Shown: piece by piece, positions 11,988-24,268 of the stretch | Position numbering within the stretch: position 1 is the stretch's first letter | How the letters are laid out: each line of letters opens with the position of its first letter | NCBI RefSeq assembly: GCF_004210375.1 | Contig: NC_134834.1 | Span: 93,934,170 to 93,998,169, forward strand | Reading direction: 5' to 3' | DNA from: Tachypleus tridentatus | Lineage: Eukaryota; Arthropoda; Merostomata; Xiphosura; Limulidae | DNA: 64,000 nt | Position numbers and translations under genes: made by a program | The notes under the pieces: model-generated | What the model was told of the DNA's origin: nothing | Database searches by the model: none | Seen by the model: the letters and a program-made list of their open reading frames with translations, nothing else

Positions 11988-12279
11988 CTGTTTTAAACGA
12001 ACAAGAACAGTTTGTCCCAACTAGAATAACATAAATTATTAGAAAAATGGAGGAAGTAATGTGAAAACATAAAACAAACAAGTTAAAGTTTATCACGTGA
12101 CATGGAAGCGGATAATACAGAAATGTGTTTTTCTAGCTTTGTTCCAGTTGTTTACCTTAATATCTTCTATTTATAATTATTTTAAACGTTTATGAAAACA
12201 GATAATTTAAATAAGAAAATAATAGAAAAAGTGTTAACTTGAAATAGCCATGAAATTTTCATATCTTTGTGTGTGTGTG

Positions 12280-12318
12280 TATTTTTCTTACAGCAAAGCC
12301 ACATCGGGCTATACATAT
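12280..12318 (-). mobile_element. S2 SINE fragment
   Basis: Only the 3' end, TTTTTCTTACAGCAAAGCCA with CATCGGGCTAT. Confidence 0.65.
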
Positions 12319-12384
12319 CTTTACTGATGGTTCTAAGTTAAAAAAAACAAAAAACAGCGTAATATTATAGTATAATATTATTGT

Positions 12385-12495
12385 CCTCCACTGGTACAAC
12401 GGTAAGTCTACGGATTTACAATGCTAAAATCAACGGTTCGATTTTCCTCGGTGGATACAGCAGATAACCGGATATAGCTTTGTTATGAGAAATGA
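12385..12495 (+). mobile_element. S2 SINE, diverged
   Basis: CACTGGTACAACGGTAAGTC and ACGGTTCGATTTTCCTCGGT retained. Confidence 0.82.
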
Positions 12496-13455
12496 CACAG
12501 ACGTAATATTATTTATTATAATATTACTTGAAATATTATTCCGAAATTAGAAGTTAAAATAAAAGAAAATAATGATAATTATTTATGTTTTCACTGTAAG
12601 TAATAATAATGTCATTAAAACAGACAAAAGAAGAAAAACTGATAAGTTTTCCTATCTTTTCAGTTACTATGACTATGTTGTTGCTGATTATAAGTATGGG
12701 TCATATATTAAGCTACTCTTAGTATGTGAAGTCTTTGTATCGATAACTTTTGCATTTTTGCTATTTTAATATGTTTTGTTGGGATATCGTTTCATGTTTA
12801 TATTCCTGGTAATGAAATATATAAAAAAACAATTAAAAAGTGTTGAAGCATTATTATTATACGTGAATAAAAATTAAATTATTTTTAAACATCATGTGGC
12901 AAAAAATGTTGGAAAGCAGGATCGAATGTAAGGGAGTCGTTTAGGTTTTAGAAGGGCGTAGATGGTACAAAATAATCCAGCTGTGAAACATAGCTAAGTA
13001 TAAAAAACATTAGGATACAGGCGTTCTTCGTATATATGGGCTACACATTTTAAGCTGTATCGGTGTGGTACACATCCAGTATCAAGGAAAACGTTCTGTT
13101 TGTGGAAGCATTTCCTTCTAAACGAGTTGGTAGATCTGGACCAAACTTTTCAGGCTAACTTAGTAGTACAAAAGCAAACCAGAATCATACTAAACTTTTC
13201 CACGTATTGAAAAACAAAACCAGCTTATAGACTAACCTCTATATTGTTAGTGCAGTAGCTATTGTAAATACCAAAGTGTGGGCAAAATCCAAACCAAAAT
13301 AAAATTTTAGTCAAAGATTGTGAATACAATTTTCACAATTTGGCTTGTTTCCCATAACAACCACAACAAACAGTAATAAAATAATTTTGAGGATCAAACA
13401 TATTGCTGATTTTTAGTTTCCCGCTCTTTTCTGATTCACGCCATTTAACTTCCGG
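12496..13455. other. Intergenic DNA
   Basis: AT-rich; the 12572 frame is low-complexity and unsupported. Nothing else seen before the LINE copy. Confidence 0.55.
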
Positions 13456-13466
13456 TTTAAACTAGG

Positions 13467-14270
13467 CCAACAATAGAATATGCATCACCTGCCTGAATTA
13501 ACATAGCACCCACACATATACAGAAACTTCAACGTATACAAAATTCAGTACTAACTTCAGCATATAAAGTACCACGTAGCACCTCAACCACATTCATGCA
13601 CAAGTATGCAAACATAGACACTATATCTGAAAGACTCTTGCATAATTCTCTAAAATACTTCAATAAGAATTGGCATAAAAATGACTTAATGTGTGATCTC
13701 GACAGATATCACGTACATGATGTAAATGGTCCTAAATACCTCTCCCCTTTTAACATATATTTAAGAAATGTAACACAAGCTGGCCACTATGCACTAGACA
13801 CTTAGTCCTTGTTTCTTTTATTATTATTTTCTTTTTAATCATTATTATTTTTATTTTATTTTTTTTCTCTTTTTGAATTATTATTCAAGTATTGAATAAT
13901 AATAATTATTATTACTTTCTTTTTGTGTGTGTTACTACAAGTAGTAGTAGCATTCTCTCAATCGAGAAAAAGGAGAAAAATACAAAAAAAATATATATAT
14001 ATATGAAAATAAATAAAAAATATATAAAAAAATTAAATGAAGAAAAAAAAACAACAAAAAACTTGTTCGTCCATGCATGGACTGAGCCCTGAAATGGACC
14101 TGAGTATGATGTTTTTCTTTTACTCTGGCCCAAAGCTTAAAAAAAAACAAAAAACAAACAAACCCTAAAAACAGACGCTATAATCGTTCGGGAGGGAGGA
14201 AGAGGTCAAATGTACCTGACCCTCCTGGGTATTTAACAACATCAATACCCAAATACCGACACAGTGAAAC
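13467..14270 (+). mobile_element. 5'-truncated LINE 3' end (same family as 40.6-42.4 kb) with target-site duplication
   Basis: Nearly identical to the reverse complement of 40606-41410. It codes the last part of the RT protein, including 69 residues starting MHKYANIDTISERLLHN and ending GHYALDT (13596-13805), then an AT-rich 3' UTR with (TA)n and ending GACACAGTGAAAC. It is bounded by the direct repeat TTTAAACTAGG at 13456-13466 and 14271-14281, a clean target-site duplication. This defines the 3' terminus of the family and shows insertion without a poly(A) tail. A frameshift lies upstream of 13596. Confidence 0.92.
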
Positions 14271-14593
14271 TTTAAACTAGGCTTAGAATAAACGTCCGAA
14301 TAAGAGAAGTGTTTCATCACTGCGATATGTTTCAGAATATTTCTTTCTTCTTGATGTAGAGTATAGTTTTGCGTAGAAGCGAAATTCAAGATTAGTATTA
14401 AATTTAGCGCATTAAAGGAACTAAATTCATTCATCATTAGTCCTAGCCACATGTCTAACGTGAAATGAATAATTTTCAACAAGAAGTGACGTAGGTGTTT
14501 TGTCATTTCTTGTAAGTTTCTCGGCCTTATATCTACATCTTTTCATCTCCGATCCAATATCCATTTCTTACAAGAGTTTCATTGGAAGATGAT

Positions 14594-14713
14594 TGGTTTG
14601 GCTTTTATTTTGCGCAAAGCTACTCGAGGACTAACTGCGCTAGCCGTTCCTAATTTAGCAGTGAAAGACTAAAGGGAAGGCAGCTAGTCATCATCACCCA
14701 CTGTCAACTCTGG
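14594..14713 (-). mobile_element. S1 SINE, tail half only
   Basis: TTGGTTTGGCTTTTATTTTG through CACTGTCAACTC; head missing. Confidence 0.85.
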
Positions 14714-14887
14714 AAATTTTCAGCCAATTTGTGTTTATTTTCCGCGTTTTGAAGAAGAAAATGACAGAATAATCTCCTTAGAATAACCTGTGAGACTTTA
14801 GAGGTAAAGTATTTAAAGCGCCGAAAAAAGCTTCAAAGAAAACCCGTCACGGAGTGACAGCTCATTTTCACTAGTAAACTTTAAATA

Positions 14888-15161
14888 GGGCCTGACATGG
14901 CCAAGCGCGTTAAGGCGTGCGACTCGTAATCCGAGGGTCGCGGGTTCGCATCCCCGTCGCGCCAAACATGCTCACCCTTTCAGCCGTGGGAGCGTTATAA
15001 CGTGACGGTCAATCCCACTATTCGTTGGTAAAAGAGTAGCTCAAGAGTTGGCGGTGGGTGGTGATGACTAGCTGCCTTCCTTCTAGTCTTACACTGCTAA
15101 ATTAGGGACAGCTAGCACAGATAGCCCTCAAGTAGCTTTGTGCGAAATTCAAAAACAAACA
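14888..15161 (+). mobile_element. S1 SINE, full length
   Basis: GCCTGACATGGCCAAGCGCG head, B box GGTTCGCATCCCC, tail AAAAACAAACAA. Confidence 0.94.
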
Positions 15162-15484
15162 ATTATATAATATACTATAGCACTTTATATCATTAAGAAA
15201 GAAAGGAAGAAACTTTAATATCTGGCAGAAATATGAATTGAAAACCTACCGTATTTGGGAAAAATTAGGGTAAACGATGAGGTATTATCAAATTTGTATT
15301 TTATTAAAAGTGTTATATCCAGTCCAGTGGGGGTCAATACTTAATCTAATTTTTCGAAAATAAACATTAAAAAACAAAAAAGAGTAGAAAGAAGTAAGAG
15401 AAGATTTTGCTCAATTAATAAGAGACAAAAAAATAGTATCACTAGTGCTCGTCTAACGTTACCAACCACCTCGATCAGGAAAAG

Positions 15485-15984
15485 NNNNNNNNNNNNNNNN
15501 NNNNNNNNNNNNNNNNNNNNNNNNNNNNNNNNNNNNNNNNNNNNNNNNNNNNNNNNNNNNNNNNNNNNNNNNNNNNNNNNNNNNNNNNNNNNNNNNNNNN
15601 NNNNNNNNNNNNNNNNNNNNNNNNNNNNNNNNNNNNNNNNNNNNNNNNNNNNNNNNNNNNNNNNNNNNNNNNNNNNNNNNNNNNNNNNNNNNNNNNNNNN
15701 NNNNNNNNNNNNNNNNNNNNNNNNNNNNNNNNNNNNNNNNNNNNNNNNNNNNNNNNNNNNNNNNNNNNNNNNNNNNNNNNNNNNNNNNNNNNNNNNNNNN
15801 NNNNNNNNNNNNNNNNNNNNNNNNNNNNNNNNNNNNNNNNNNNNNNNNNNNNNNNNNNNNNNNNNNNNNNNNNNNNNNNNNNNNNNNNNNNNNNNNNNNN
15901 NNNNNNNNNNNNNNNNNNNNNNNNNNNNNNNNNNNNNNNNNNNNNNNNNNNNNNNNNNNNNNNNNNNNNNNNNNNNNNNNNNNN
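15485..15984. other. Assembly gap, exactly 500 N
   Basis: A round-number N run, so the real gap length is unknown. ORFs spanning it are artefacts. Confidence 0.99.
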
Positions 15985-17957
15985 ACAAACATCTTTTCTT
16001 CATAGTGGAACATAATTCCAAAATCTTGGAGCAGTGCCTTAAGAGACGTATGCTCATAGCATTGATAGAGTTAGCAGGTAACAATAAACATAAAAAATGT
16101 TGACATTGATAACTCACAGAATCAAATTAGGAATCAACAGATGTGTCACCATTCAGTAACTTCAAGCTTCTTCAAAACCATTTATCTTGAAAAATATAAA
16201 TTTCAATATTTTGATTTCTGTTACATTTGGAAAACCAAAACCCTATGATCATTAAGTGAAGATTTGTAGTGCAAGAATTATAGAAGCATCTTAAAAGTAG
16301 TAAATCCAGAAGGATTTTTCAGTACTCAATTCAAGTTATCTCTCTATTAAAATTTGATATGTATAAATGTAAAACACAACATAAAATGAGTGGCTGACCA
16401 GAAAAAATCATGTGACATTTTTCAAAATCTAGTAGGGTTTTTAGTGCTAATATAGTGAGGTCATGGTAGCCAATAATTACTAAAATAAAGGTATGAAGAT
16501 TTTTTTATAATTAAAATAATGATAATATCTTGAAACTTGATAGCTCAAAATTATCACACCTGAATACACACTGATTTTATCCAAAGCTTCTGGTAATTAC
16601 TATGTTTACTGAATCTTCAGTGTCTTATATAATATCTCTGCATAAGATAGCCATTCCTTCTGTGAGCATAGTATTCATGTGTGTTCTTCCATTTAACACA
16701 CTTTCATTTTTTTTTTTAACTTCCCACCATGTTAATCTAACTCTTTAGCCCAATCAATACACAACTCTGTCTGGGCAGTCCATTCATATAAGCTTGGATA
16801 AATGATAATGTACAATAAACTGACAACCTTGCAAATACCCTTCATCAGGCAGAAAATGCTGTGTTGCAATGAAATTATCAAAAAACATCAGACAAACTAA
16901 ACCAGAACAAGTTTTTATTTAGAGATATGTATATATTCTATGTCATCATTCACCAATGTTCTTCTTCTTACATCTTGTGGAACAATACCCATTCATGTAA
17001 ACTGCATAATTAATTACAAATTTCCCTATTATTTGAAACAAATATTTTTAACTTATGCATTCCTACCTTCTTACTCAACTTGTTTATGAATAAAAAAGTT
17101 TTATCACTGCAGTAATAATAAATAAAGTTATTTAGTACTACTGAATATTTAAGGTGAATGTTTAATGATGTGAAATAACAGTATATTATTTTTGTTTGAA
17201 AAAAATGACTTCTGTGATACAGTTGTAAACTGTCCACTTCTTTGGAAATTTGAGCAAAATTTTAGACTACCATTGACTGCTATTGGTACTTACAATAAAA
17301 TGGTCAAGTGCTAAGTTACTGTACTCTATATCTAGATAAATGATTGTAACAGTGAGTTGTAAAGAGAGAATGCCCCTACACTGACTATACTGAGGCCATG
17401 AGAAGCAAGTTCAGCTGTACATAATGGCAACAGTTTAAGTGTTACTAGGCAACAAAGAGTATAATTTAAGGTCATTAATTGTGTATCATAAAGTTTGTGG
17501 TGTGCATTACACATGCATGTAAATAAGTTAATTTTACTTGAGACATCAGACATACAGTAATATTTGTGTGTCATAGTTTGTGGTGTACATTAAACATGCA
17601 TGAAAATAGGTTAATTTTACTTGGGACATCAGACATACAGTAATATTTGTGTTAATGATTCCTACCATTAATATGTGTGTGAATAAAAATACAGATCCTA
17701 TACCCTTGATTAGGCAAGGTCTTCTATACTTAGAAATATTGTAAATATCATAATATTCCATAAACTATAACATATAGTTTAATGCAAATAAAATTCCTTA
17801 ATTTAAAATCAATAATTTAATTATCAAGAATATAAAATATATCAAGTAGATCTTTGAATTACATAGCATGGGCAATAAGAACTTGCAAGTCATACTTTAT
17901 TAAAGAGTTAGTTACAACTTTATACTATTTTCTCTTGAGAAAAATAAATGGGAAATC
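15985..17957. other. Repeat-poor AT-rich DNA
   Basis: No S1/S2/S3 SINE seen; contains the 85-bp duplication at 17481. It could be the 3' UTR or downstream flank of the possible minus-strand exon at 17958. Confidence 0.45.
17481..17654. repeat. Two-copy tandem duplication, about 85 bp
   Basis: Both halves contain AGTTTGTGGTGT, ACATGCATG and GACATCAGACATACAGTAAT in the same order with a few substitutions. The two small ORFs over it are products of the duplication. Confidence 0.85.
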
Positions 17958-18020
17958 TTATTTAAAATTCTCAAGTTTATCAATAAAATCAATATCATAA
18001 ATGCTTCTGATTTCTCTGAA
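17958..18020 (-). CDS. Possible last coding exon of an unrecognised minus-strand gene
   Basis: On the minus strand a very strong acceptor (TGTTCTTCTTTTCTTTTCAG, ending at 18021) is followed by 20 codons, FREIRSIYDIDFIDKLENFK, and TAA at 17958-17960. An AATAAA lies about 57 bases further on (17896-17901). The charged composition and the acceptor are what a short terminal exon would show. I could not find the preceding exon in the following 2 kb and do not recognise the peptide. It may be chance. Confidence 0.3.
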   Translation of the reverse strand, partial: FREIRSIYDIDFIDKLENFK

Positions 18021-18838
18021 CTGAAAAGAAAAGAAGAACAAGTCACAAGTTTAAGATGTGGAATAGAGATACTAAGCTCCTGTTAAGAGTTAAGGCAGTT
18101 TCATCTTCAAAGCAAGTTGATTATACTTAAGTTTGTTTTACATATGAATGCAATTTTAGTTTTACTATTTTAATTAGTCTTATGTAAATGACTATGTTCG
18201 TCATGTTCTGTTTTACATACAGAAGTGAAATTTAAAATTTTTCTTCCCCGATAATAAAGTGTGAAGAAACCATTAAGTGTAAAGCCAATGTTACATATCA
18301 GTGTATCCAATTAATATCATGAGCATAAGTTTACCTGTTACTGTTAGTCAATGTTGGTGCAATGTTTTTTTAAATATAACACTTAAGACCATAGCTCATG
18401 ACTACAGTAAATTAGTATGAAGTACTAAAACTTGTGGTTGAAGCTGTAGAATTCAAAAGTAGAAGAAAACTGGTGATCACAATTCATGTTATACATTTCA
18501 ATACAATAACTAGCATTAGCATAACAAATATAATTTATCTTTTCAATTCTAGCAGTATTTAATTTAGTGACAAACTGATTAAGCAATACAAGTTAATACT
18601 ACTAGTACTACAACTGTTACTATTAGATGTATAATTAGAATTTTGATGATTTTCTTTGTTTTACTTTTTAATCTTCGAAGTGTAATTTTGTAACTTAAAT
18701 TCCACGGAATGAGATACATAATTAATAACGCTAGTTTACTATTACGAGCCATTCCTAATTACTAATACCATTAGTATTAGTACTAATAAATAGCATTTGT
18801 AGTAAACAGTACTTCAAATACCATTATTAGTATTAAAT

Positions 18839-18949
18839 AAATTTTAACAACGAATTGTAATTGTTACCATAAAAAAAACCGCACCATCACCGCTGGTGGT
18901 GCGACTCTTTTTTTTTTTTTATAACAATTACAATTCGTTGTTAAAATTT
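18839..18949. repeat. Long fold-back hairpin with perfect 28-bp arms
   Basis: Arm 18839-18866 (AAATTTTAACAACGAATTGT then AATTGTTA) is exactly complementary to 18922-18949. Inside, an A-tract faces a T-tract, and CGCACCA (18880-18886) pairs with TGGTGCG (18897-18903). The whole 111 bp can fold into one near-continuous stem. This looks like a small fold-back (MITE-like) element; no target duplication or protein is visible. Confidence 0.9.
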
Positions 18950-20559
18950 CTTTACTTGCTCATTCAAAATAATTAAAATACAAAATGTGATTAATACAAA
19001 ATAGTGCTTGAAAGTATATATTACATACTTTGTAATGTTCAAATCCTGACAATTGTTCTTTCTTCAAATATCGCCCCTCCGTCATTTTGAGCGACATCTA
19101 AAAACATAATAGGGGCGTTTTTCAATATTTCTATAGTTCCAAATAATAATGATAAATAATAAAACCCACACATATTAATAAATAATTAATTAAAGCATTT
19201 AATTTAAGGAAACTATATTTCCTTCACGTGTAAAAAATATTTTTCATTCGTGAAAATGTATCACTTGTATTGTATAATTTTAGTTAAATACAAAATTATT
19301 TTATTTCATACTTCATTGATATAGTGATGTATCAAACAAATTTGGTATCTGTTTTGGCTCTCAAGAGTTAACAACGTATAGCTACGTATCATTTATTTAT
19401 GGTATGATCTTTTGACCTTGCAATGACCGGCATTATGTTTAGTTTGTGTAATATTTGAACATATAATGTGTTTTACCGTCTTGTAATGCTTTAGTATTTG
19501 TTTTGAATTTACCCTTACTTCCACACATTGAAAGGTTTCATATAATGCATGCCCAAAAAAGCCACTAAGGTGATATTATTCTAAATTACTTTTGTTTCTT
19601 TGTTATTATCGAGGAAGCTAACACCTATTTCTCCTAAAAAGGATATTTCGTAACATTAAATTTGTGTAAGAACATGGATAACACTATCCTTCAACAGCTG
19701 TTCAGGTGATATCAGTTCTATCTATAACTTAAGAAGAATGACCAGTCACGTATGTAACATTGGTCATTCCGGGTAAATGAAAGGTATTTTTTGATGTTAA
19801 GAAATGTTGTATTTGGCCAATCTTTCTAAAACGTCATCTTTAGGAATATAGTCTGAAAAGGGTCCAGACAGAGTGAAAGTCCGTATGTTTAGCATTTAAA
19901 CAAGTATACAGAATGTATCTGTGCTTGATGTATAATGAAGACATGCAAAATGTGAAAAAAATATACATCTCTTTAATGTCGTCTACAGAACAATATAACA
20001 TGCTTTTCCCTGAAAATTAACTTGGCATGAAAGAAACAGGTACTGAGAGCTGTCTTAATGATTATGAGATTGATTGAATGGTCTACATGAAACTCCTTGA
20101 CTCGAGACAACCAAATAGGTAATGAAGAAAACTTTATTATAAGTTTAACGTAGCAGCAAATGTACAATATTTCGATTTTGTGAAAATCCTCTGCATTTCT
20201 TATTGCGTTAAACTTGTTACCTTTTCAAGTCGCCTTAAAACTTTGTTAATTCAACTTTATCTTTATTCTAGGCGACCAAAGGATATCTAAAAAGAGACAG
20301 GAAGTATCATTGGTGGTTTGCACAAGTTAATTGGAGGTATTTTACAAGTAGATGGTGGGCAAAAATGCTAAAGTGATGGGTCATGTAACAAAGGTGAACC
20401 TCCTTGAACTAAGAGATATACTGCAAACGTGGAAATGATCCACAGAAGAGCTAGGGGAGTACGCAAAACAGATGAAAAAATTGCTTTGAGCATCGCCTTT
20501 TTTTGCTATTCATTTTATATCAGGAGTCTACTGCTCATAATATGTCAAACTCCCTGAAA
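18950..20559. other. Intergenic DNA between the hairpin and the gypsy relic
   Basis: AT-rich, no gene recognised. CGCCCCTCCGTCATTTTGAG at about 19071 is a short GC-richer patch without other promoter signs. Confidence 0.5.
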
Positions 20560-21520
20560 ACTTCTATTACAATGTCCCAACGATGTTGAGGACACCTCTA
20601 TCATTTGATAGCTGGGAAGTCAGAAAAGGAGAATATTTGGCTATGATCACTGTTGCCTGTGAAGTGGCAAAGCATGTCACTCTGTCAATATTTAAAGGAA
20701 CAGAAAATGATAATCTGGACTCATCTTGAAGAGTTTCAGTTAAGTAATTGCTTAGAATAACTGGACTCCAGATCAGGTTATACAACAGTTGGCTCTGAAC
20801 CGATATGACCTGTCCTTAGAATACATCAAACACTCACAAAGGAAGCAGTGTTTGGACTGTGAAATAATAATTACTGAGTTGCATGAATTATATGTGCCAT
20901 TGGCAGGGTAAGGCTTACCTTGAAATAGCCTCAGCAGATGATGATGATATCCTTATTGACAAATTCGTGGAAAGTGTACCCACTGAGATAATATAATATC
21001 ATCTGGTTGTAAAAGACATTCTGCCCTTACCAACACAGGCTTTTTCACTATTTGGTATGAAGTGGTAACATCAAGTTGATTACATGAGAATAAAAACGCT
21101 CTGGCAGCAGCTTCAGTTACTCTACCGCAGATAGACCTTTCTACCCAGGAGCCCAAGTGATTCGAAATTCAAATCCAGTTTGGTGTTAACCAGGCATCTA
21201 CAAATCATGACATTGAACGACAATTACTGTATTCAGGAAATGGGTGGGGTTACCAAGCCTTCCTGTGATTTATATACTTTAATCAATTGCACGTATTTTT
21301 CTGCCATAATGTTGCCATGGAAGGAAGGAGTGAAGTATGCTTTGTCTGAGGAGCATTGGGTTATTTTCTTGTGAAAATTTCCAATTTTGCCAAGTAACTA
21401 GCTAAACAAGGGTACTGGTTTGACCAACAGTAAAACAAGTTCAGAGAGTTCAGAGTAGGCAGTGAATGCTACCGCTAAAGCTCTTGAAAAGAGCGCAAAG
21501 AACAACTTATACCAAAAGAT

Positions 21521-21778
21521 ATGGTTGTCAACCTACCTCTATCAGGTTTTAATGATTATTGGTATGCTTCTGTCAGAGTAAAGAAGCGAAATATAGATTT
21601 CCTGATTGATACAAGAGCACCTGAAACATTCGTAGATCTCAAAGTTTATCAGGCACTTTATACTTATAGACCATACATGTTAAATAAACTGGATACTATC
21701 CGGAAAGTAAATTGCATTATCTCATGCAGTTATCTGCCAAAGGGAGAATTCCCAATGCTACTCTACAAATATGGATAA
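21521..21778 (+). pseudogene. gypsy retropepsin-like protease fragment
   Basis: An 85-codon open frame within the gypsy relic. DFLIDTRAPETFVDLKVYQA aligns with the retroviral-type aspartic protease motif (h-h-DTGA...FI). The glycine after DT is Arg here, which should abolish activity. No start of its own is expected because it was part of a polyprotein. Confidence 0.65.
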
Positions 21779-22074
21779 TCTGTTATCCGTCTACATGCCG
21801 GAATAGTCATTAGTGTTACAAGTAAAGTGGAAGTAGCAGATGCTAGCAGTAATGGTAGGGTTGCATCTGTTGTGCCGCATCCAAAAGTAAATACATAGAT
21901 AAAAACACCTGAGATCTCTAATCTAAGATAGTTTGGACAAATAGAACTTAAGATAGTGGAAGTAGTTCAAAGACTTTTTGTTGGAATATACTAATGTATT
22001 AAAGGGACTAGATGATCAGCTGTATCAAATCACAGTCACAAATCATCACACAGGTACAGCTGATGAGCATCTGA

Positions 22075-22530
22075 TTAATTAACAACCAAAAGCTTCTAAA
22101 AACACTGTGAATTTAACCAGTGCCGAAATACAGTAAATGTTAAAATACGAAATCATACAATCTTTAGATAATGATTAGTTGGTTTCAAAAGTGATTGTCA
22201 GTAGAATGAAATGTGATGCCTGGTTAAGACAAGTGAAAATGGTTAACTACACTGATGCCTTTCCATTATCACAAACAAATGAATATCTAAAGAAGTTGAA
22301 AGAAGCCTAATGATTTTTTACCTGACATAAGGATGCTGACAATCTGATTGATCTCTGTGATGAGAGCTGACTTAAGACTGTGTTTAGATAGCAAAATGAC
22401 GGGTACAAATTCTCATTATGTCATTCAGCTTGTGTGAAAAACCCCACATTTTTCAGAAACTGATGGAGCTACAATGCATTATATAGTCAATATTCGATGT
22501 GTTTGTAGATACGCGAAACATTTTGTGCTA
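22075..22530 (+). pseudogene. gypsy reverse transcriptase fragment
   Basis: Frames with stops encode NLTSAEIQ-MLKYEIIQSL (RT entry), VKMVNYTDAFPLSQ (the L-N-TVTDAYPLP-type motif) and KTAFR with NDGYKFSLCHSACVKNPTFF (fingers/palm, equivalent to the MPFGLCNAPATFQ block). The YxDD box is not readable. Degenerate; its position between protease and integrase supports one element. Confidence 0.6.
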
Positions 22531-23697
22531 GTGTTCAAACATAGTGTTTGATGTATAAATATATCTATTAGTTGGCATAAATGGCTATAAATTGTTCATA
22601 AGTAGAGCTATTTATTTCCGTACAATTACCAAAGATATTTGTTAACTTTATTATAGTTTCACTCAGTGTATTTAAGAATATGAACAAAAAATTAGAACAA
22701 TTATTTCGATAATACTTTAAACTGTATGGCATAGATATTCAAATGGTATGGTGTTACATATGTATTTTGTACTTAAACAATCATTATTGGCATTCAGTGA
22801 ATATTTAATAACAGTTAAGTTGAAGTAAAAAAATATAAATTAAATGCGACTGATGAGGAGATGTAGTTTTAATTAACATTATGCTAATGCTTATAAAAAT
22901 TCAACGGACTTATTGATAAGGATGTCTGATTGATACCTCTCTTTTTGGATATTTTGACCAGTAACAAAAGATAATTTCAACACTAGCTAGTGAATAAAGA
23001 TCAGTGTACAGCCATTTACTGATGCTAGGGTTCTTATTGAATTGGATTTAATTGTTGTTAAATGTTAAGAATCAATAATTATTAATGAAATGCAATACAT
23101 ATATCTAATAATTTGTCAAGTAAATATCTAATTATTCCATGCAATTTCAAGTACGGTCATTATGTTTATTAGTTGCACATTATAAAGAATGATAGCTTTC
23201 CTTTTCAAATGTTTGTTACATCTCAGAAATACTCAAGATGAGAGAAGTCCCACTGAAATTATTATTTATTGTGGTCTCATAAAAAATCCATCCAGTTGAA
23301 TATCTTTTCTATTGTCTCTTATGTTGAAGAGAGCTACGGAAAAAGTAACTAAAGGACTCAGATCTGATCTACCATGGGTACTCCTTGACATTCAGCAAGG
23401 TAAATCATGTCTTGCTGAGACTGGTGAATGAAGCATGGACACATATAATTAATGCCATTTGAATGACCGATTATGAGTGCAGGAAGGTGTGTTGTATTGT
23501 TGTTATCAACCACCAGATAATGGTTTTCAACTTATTTTAGAGCTACTGGTCTTTCACCTTTAAGGTATTAAAATTATTCAGATTTTGTAAGATGCAACAT
23601 TTGTTGTAGCTACATTCGAGCCAAGATATCAGTATTAGTTCGAGCACTGTCTGGTGTGTGCAATCGAAAGGAAAAGTTAATCTTCAGAAAAGATGAT

Positions 23698-23969
23698 GTC
23701 CGGCATGGTCAGGCGGTTAAGGCACCCGACTCGCAATCTGTGGGTGGTGGGTTCGAATCCCCTGCACACCAAACACGCTCGCCCTTTCTGCCGTGGGGAC
23801 GTTATAATGTGAAGATCAGTCCCACTGTTCGTTGATCAAAGAGTATCCGAAGAGTTGGCGATAAGTAGTGATGACTAGCTGCCTTCCCTCTTGCCTTACA
23901 CTGCTAAATTAGGGATGGCTAGCGCAGATAGTCCTTGACCAGCTTTGTGCGAAATTTAAACCAAACAAT
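23698..23969 (+). mobile_element. S1 SINE inside the gypsy integrase relic (left copy)
   Basis: GTCCGGCATGGTCAGGCGGT head; more diverged than its neighbour at 24001, so it is the older insertion. Confidence 0.92.
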
Positions 23970-24000
23970 CAAGAACAGAAGGCACACTTCAGCAAAAATA

Positions 24001-24268
24001 GACCTGGCACAGCCAAGCGCGTAAGGCGTGCGACTCGTAATCCGAGGGTCGCGGGTTCGCGCCCGCGTCGCGCTAAACATGCTCGCCCTCCCAGCCGTGG
24101 GGGTGTATAATGTGACGGTCAATCCCACTATTCGTTGGTAAAAGAGTAGCCCAAGAGTTGGCGGTGGGTGGTGATGACTAGCTGCCTTCCCTCTAGTCTT
24201 ACACTGCTAAATTAGGGACGGCTAGCACAGATAGCCCTCGAGTAGCTTTGTGCGAAATTCCAAAACAA
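24001..24268 (+). mobile_element. S1 SINE inside the gypsy integrase relic (right copy) with 11-bp target-site duplication
   Basis: CAGCAAAAATA at 23990-24000 and 24269-24279 flanks a full, little-diverged copy only about 30 bp from the older SINE. Confidence 0.96.

Noticed and set aside
13892-14150. Overlapping ORFs on both strands at 13.9-14.15 kb and 40.64-40.95 kb
   Set aside because: They lie in the AT-rich 3' UTR of the LINE family and differ between copies; low-complexity Lys/Phe/Ile.
14165-14506. 113-codon minus ORF
   Set aside because: Its last part is the LINE 3' end read backwards and the rest has no recognisable content.
14900-14970. tRNA genes in the SINE heads
   Set aside because: Cloverleaf pairing of the anticodon stem is poor and each is followed by the same 200-bp body and (AAAC)n tail; they are SINE heads, not tRNA genes.
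15341-16117. Minus-strand ORFs of 184 and 258 codons
   Set aside because: They span the 500-N gap; most of the codons are N, and the flanks have no recognisable motif.
21290-21360. gag zinc knuckle in the gypsy relic
   Set aside because: CHNVAMEGRSEVC has the rough spacing of CCHC but lacks the second Cys and the His; too decayed to list.
23919-24128. 69-codon minus ORF
   Set aside because: Antisense of S1 SINE sequence.
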